Below are positions 8,349 to 11,083 of a stretch of 11,083 bases of DNA, piece after piece. Position 1 is the stretch's first letter, and each line of letters starts with the position of its first letter. Made by a program: the position numbers and the translations under genes. The DNA comes from Gonium pectorale (lineage: Eukaryota > Chlorophyta > Chlorophyceae > Chlamydomonadales > Volvocaceae): assembly GCA_001584585.1 (NCBI GenBank), contig LSYV01000004.1, positions 2,061,894 to 2,072,976 on the forward strand. Reading direction: 5' to 3'. The notes below the pieces were generated by a model, which was given only the letters and a program-made list of their open reading frames with translations, had not been told where the DNA came from and searched no databases.

Positions 8349-8503
8349 TGCCGCAACCGCCGCCATTCCACGACCAATCAACTCCCTAGCTAGATTACGG
8401 CCTGCGGGCTAGAGGACCCGTGCCGCAACCACCGCCATTCCACGACCATTCAACTCCCTAGCTAGGCGCCTGGGCGCTGGATTCCTAGATTACTGCCTCC
8501 GGG
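8349..8503. repeat. Imperfect direct repeat, two copies, one with an insertion
   Basis: Copy 1 is 8349-8408 and copy 2 is 8421-8503. The first 45 bases (8349-8393 and 8421-8465) differ at only two positions. Copy 1 then reads ATTACGGCCTGCGGG directly. Copy 2 has 23 extra bases (8466-8488) and then ATTACTGCCTCCGGG. The extra segment starts right after a CTAG and ends in another CTAG. Confidence 0.85.
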
Positions 8504-8791
8504 AGTTGCAACTGCCAACATCTTGCATCTTTACTATCGCCCCCCGCAACCTGCAACTTGCATCACAGACGCCGTGTGCACGTTCAAATTGTCTGGGCTA
8601 GCTGCATACTGTACGCAGGTTGCACGGACGATGGATGCACGGGTTTCGTTACCGGGTGGCCACTCCCCCGCTCGCCAAAGCGTACTCGTCCGCCTCTTGC
8701 AGACGCAGACGGGTCATCCTCTCGCTCCTCTTCACAATTGATTTGGGTGAAGGCCAAAAGACCTCCCAAAAATTGAGGATATGCGCCTCTG

Positions 8792-8855
8792 TGAGCCGCA
8801 ACCGCTGATCTCTTTAGTAAAAGGCGAAAGAGATATGAGAGACGTGTGCGGCTCA
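8792..8855. repeat. Two-tier inverted repeat (hairpin)
   Basis: The outer arms TGAGCCGCA (8792-8800) and TGCGGCTCA (8847-8855) are perfect 9-bp complements. The inner arms ATCTCTTT (8808-8815) and AAAGAGAT (8827-8834) are perfect 8-bp complements around an 11-base loop. Between the stems lie 7 and 12 unpaired bases. No gene is adjacent and no terminator-like T run follows, so the role is unknown. Confidence 0.75.
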
Positions 8856-9430
8856 GCGCTTGCTTCGCTTCTTTAATGCTCGGGTCCCCAGCCCAGGGCA
8901 CGTCCGCGCAAGACCCCTGTGGGTGATGGTGGGTGGACAGCCTTGTTTCCATCTTGGGAGTGACAGGGAGTGACGTGCAGCAAGCCGATATGTAAAACAA
9001 CCGGTAAGGCCTGTGAGCTACGAAAAACCCCAAACTGCAGCATCGCCCAGCCACGCGGGCACAGCCGTACCCACGTTGACCCGGTGGTCATCAAGTGTTG
9101 ACCAGCGCTCACGGATGGCGCCGGCACCATGGGGTCCTTTATTTCCAGATCTACATCACGCCGCCCGGCGGTGAAGAGTGGCGGGCTGGCGCCGCGGGTC
9201 AGTCAACCGCTGGCCGCCGATTGACGGATAGCTTCGTCGAACACCACGCCGGCCCGCAAGGTCTGCCGCCTCCATATCTCTCTAGGCAACTTGGCCGCCT
9301 GTGCCCTGCACCGCGAGGGCCCGTGGCCTCGTCTCCGTAGCCCGCCATGCAATGTGCCCGGCGCCCCACTGGCAACTTCACATCTTCGGGTGTGCATTAG
9401 ATGTGCGTAGCCTCGTGCACCCCTCGCGTT

Positions 9431-9476
9431 GCCGGCGCCCGCCGCAGCGCCGGCACGCTGCGGCCCGCACCGGCGC
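9431..9476. repeat. Overlapping GC-rich inverted repeats
   Basis: GCCGGCGC (9431-9438) pairs with GCGCCGGC (9447-9454). The right arm's GCGCCGG (9447-9453) can alternatively pair with CCGGCGC (9470-9476). The two hairpins are mutually exclusive. Such GC-rich arms arise easily in this genome, so significance is low. Confidence 0.6.
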
Positions 9477-9532
9477 CAAGCACCGGCGGTGGCGGTGACG
9501 TGACGCGGGCTCGGGAGGTCATGGGCAGAGTA

Positions 9533-9591
9533 GCTACCTAGACGGCCGTGCCTGCGGCCTGCCGCCTGCATCGATGCAGGCGGTAGGTAGC
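9533..9591. repeat. Three-way-junction inverted repeat with 22-bp perfect palindrome
   Basis: The outer arms GCTACCTA (9533-9540) and TAGGTAGC (9584-9591) are perfect complements. Inside lie two hairpins in a row. The first has GGCCG (9544-9548) and CGGCC (9555-9559) around a 6-base loop. The second is a perfect 22-bp palindrome at 9562-9583 centred on ATCGAT. Together they can fold into a T- or cross-shaped structure with nearly every base paired. No flanking gene or transposon end explains it. Confidence 0.75.
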
Positions 9592-10202
9592 CAGCATCAA
9601 CAACGCGGGAGGCACTCCACACCCTCGCCGACTCTGCGATTCTTGTCGATGCCGATCGCCGGAAGGGTGCGCATGTCGTTGGTTCCTGTGGTGGTGGGCG
9701 GATGGACCACGGCGTGACCGCACATGCCGCGAGCACTGCCGGCAATGGCGCCGCCGCATCGATGAAAAGCGTTGAACCGGCGGCAGCGGCGGCGGCTGTG
9801 GTAGGTGCTGCTGCTCAGGTGGCGGGTCAAGCTGCTGCCGGCCGCCGCTGTCGCTGCGGCGCCTCCAGTAGCAGGAATGCGTATCGGCCTGCATGAAGTT
9901 TGTGCGAGCTTGGGGGCTGGTGGCGCGCGTGCGGCGGCATTCGTAGTGTGCGTGTGCCTGGATGTGCGATGCCGGCGGCGGCGACATCGGCGACGGAGCG
10001 GTAGCAGGCGGCACGGGCCATCAAGCGGCAGCCGTGGCGCTGAGGGCTGCCGGGATTTGCTGAGCCAGCTCAAGAGGACGCTGACACGCGAGTGCGAGCT
10101 ACGCGGTGCTGAGGGCCCAACACCCCCAATCCCCAGCGCTGGCTTCATGCCCGCCGCGAGCCTGGGCGGTTACCCCATCAGTTGGACACATGCTTGAAGC
10201 CT

Positions 10203-10242
10203 GGCGGGTGAGGGGCGCATGAGGGCGGGTGAGGGGCGCATG
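10203..10242. repeat. Short tandem repeat, 21-bp period, two copies
   Basis: The 19-base unit GGCGGGTGAGGGGCGCATG occurs at 10203-10221 and again exactly at 10224-10242. This is a simple local duplication. Confidence 0.85.
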
Positions 10243-10977
10243 CCCCGTTGCAGTGTTGGCAGCTGCTGGGATGGCTGCCGGCTTGATCATACCGGGCCCC
10301 ACAGTGGCACACCCCTCGGTGCCACCGGTAGGTCGAGACCTGTGGGACGTTGCCCAGGGTGCGCCAGCGCCGGACTATTTGATCGGTCACCGCGCGCCCC
10401 ACGCTGCTGGTGCTTCATGGCCGCGGACGTCGGCGCGGCGCCGAGGGACGCAGTAGCGAGCGGCCGCGGCGGGTGGACTCGGCAGGGGCCGGTCAGCGCT
10501 CAGCATGTTGTGCAGCTTTGCGTCGAGCTTATTGCACGGCGACTCAGCGAGTGGCGTTTGGGGTCCCGCTGGTCCGCCCGGGCTGCTACGTACTAGCTGG
10601 TAGCTGACGGCACTATTAGAGGCGACGCCGCGGGCAGCTGCATGCGGCGCAGTGCGGGAGGCGAGGGACGTTCGAGTGGCGCGGGCGGGTGAAGCCCCGG
10701 CACGCGGGCAATGGCTGGAGCGGGCGGGTGCGGCCTGAACCCGCTGGCGGGAACGCTGTGGCGCTCTCAGCACGAGCCGTGTCCCCTCCTTGGCCCTCGC
10801 CGCCGCACGTCCGCCGGAAGCAAATCGGCTTCAGAGCGCTCCTGAGCGGAGCGCCATGTATGGACCGCGGGTCCGCATGCGTTGGGCCGATGTATGCCGG
10901 GACCCGGCTCCTGCTGGGCCGGTTTGCGGGGTGGGGAGGCGCATCAAGAATGGGCAGCCAGGAAGTAGGTATGCATC

Positions 10978-11052
10978 AGAGGTGTGGGCACCGGTACCAC
11001 TGAGCGATCTGCGTTCACACCAGAAGTGTGGGGATCGGTAGCACTTGGTGAT
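10978..11052. repeat. Diverged tandem repeat, 44-bp period
   Basis: AGAGGTGTGGGCACCGGTAC at 10978-10997 is repeated in diverged form from 11022 (AGAAGTGTGGGGATCGGTAG), each followed by CACT and a GAT. It runs towards the window end, so more copies may follow outside. Confidence 0.6.
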
Positions 11053-11083
11053 GCATTGGGAGTCCCGCCAAAAAACGATAACC

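Larger units (their letters stand above)
7931..9530. other. Spacer without a supported gene, rich in small repeats
   Basis: Open frames on both strands (for example minus-strand 8584-9054) show no recognisable domain, and none has matching splice signals. The left end may contain the promoter of the minus-strand 109-aa gene. Within it are perfect palindromes centred on GTAC at 8012-8023 and about 8311-8320, the duplicated unit at 8349-8503, the hairpin at 8792-8855 and GC-rich inverted repeats at 9431-9476. Confidence 0.5.
9592..11083. other. Spacer without a firm gene call; weak exon-like open frames
   Basis: A 64-codon + strand frame at 9702-9896 is Ala/Gly/Val-rich like volvocine protein linkers, and a CTCAG|GTGGCG donor-like site falls inside it near 9818. 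A second + frame (9805-10197) and one at 10790-11041 are open but have no domain. Minus-strand frames at 9203-9745 and 9597-10148 are Arg/Pro/Ser-rich and look like read-through of GC-rich DNA. I cannot support any of these as genes. Confidence 0.45.

Noticed and set aside
8584..9054. A 156-codon minus-strand open frame as a gene or transposon fragment
   Set aside because: No recognisable domain, no supporting splice sites, and it runs through the two-tier hairpin.
9203..10148. Overlapping Arg/Pro/Ser-rich minus-strand frames (9203-9745, 9538-10014 and 9597-10148)
   Set aside because: Three overlapping frames with the same biased composition and no domain are typical of non-coding GC-rich DNA.
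1..11083. Prokaryotic defence system, CRISPR array or phage region
   Set aside because: No regularly spaced repeats, operon-like packing of genes or such protein families. The spliced SRCR gene points to a eukaryotic nuclear genome.

Overview
The window looks like nuclear DNA of a GC-rich, intron-rich eukaryote. The best fit is a volvocine or chlamydomonad green alga. I infer this from four things: short GT-AG introns (about 170-265 bp, plus one of 718 bp) that break up a scavenger receptor cysteine-rich (SRCR) gene; Ala/Gly/Pro-rich low-complexity inserts inside the SRCR domains; many AC microsatellites and G/C homopolymers; and long gene-poor spacers. There is no sign of a bacterial operon, phage, CRISPR array, rRNA or tRNA. 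Species cannot be named from the sequence alone.

Region 1 (1-2767, + strand) is the 3' part of a gene with two tandem SRCR domains. I built it by hand from seven exons: 47-251, 422-630, 847-891, 1139-1212, 1478-1551, 1764-1988 and 2707-2767. All six introns are GT...AG, the splice phases agree, and the exons join to an open frame of 296 complete codons plus a stop. The 5' end lies outside the window, so a signal peptide, membrane anchor or further domains cannot be judged.

Region 2 (2768 to about 5850) has no gene I can support. It may hold a long 3' UTR of the SRCR gene. The first + strand TGTAA, the usual volvocine polyadenylation motif, is 1.7 kb past the stop. A 390-codon open frame on the minus strand (3670-4842) has no recognisable domain and is doubtful.

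Region 3 (about 5850-7930, - strand) holds a small, convincing but unrecognised intronless gene of 109 codons (7383-7712). It has an in-frame stop upstream of its ATG. Downstream on its strand lies a long G/T-rich stretch, probably its 3' UTR, with candidate TGTAA signals at 5962-5966 and 5861-5865. The two genes are convergent.

Region 4 (about 7930-11083) has no firm gene. It contains the structural oddities of the window: a duplicated unit at 8349-8503 with a small insertion in one copy, a two-tier hairpin at 8792-8855, a three-way-junction inverted repeat at 9533-9591 with a perfect 22-bp palindrome, a GC-rich inverted-repeat cluster at 9431-9476, and short tandem repeats near 10203 and 10978.

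I see no functional link between the two genes. No complete novel system is evident. The most useful leads are the SRCR gene model with a possible recent intron gain and duplicated splice donor, the unknown 109-aa protein, and the three-way-junction repeat.
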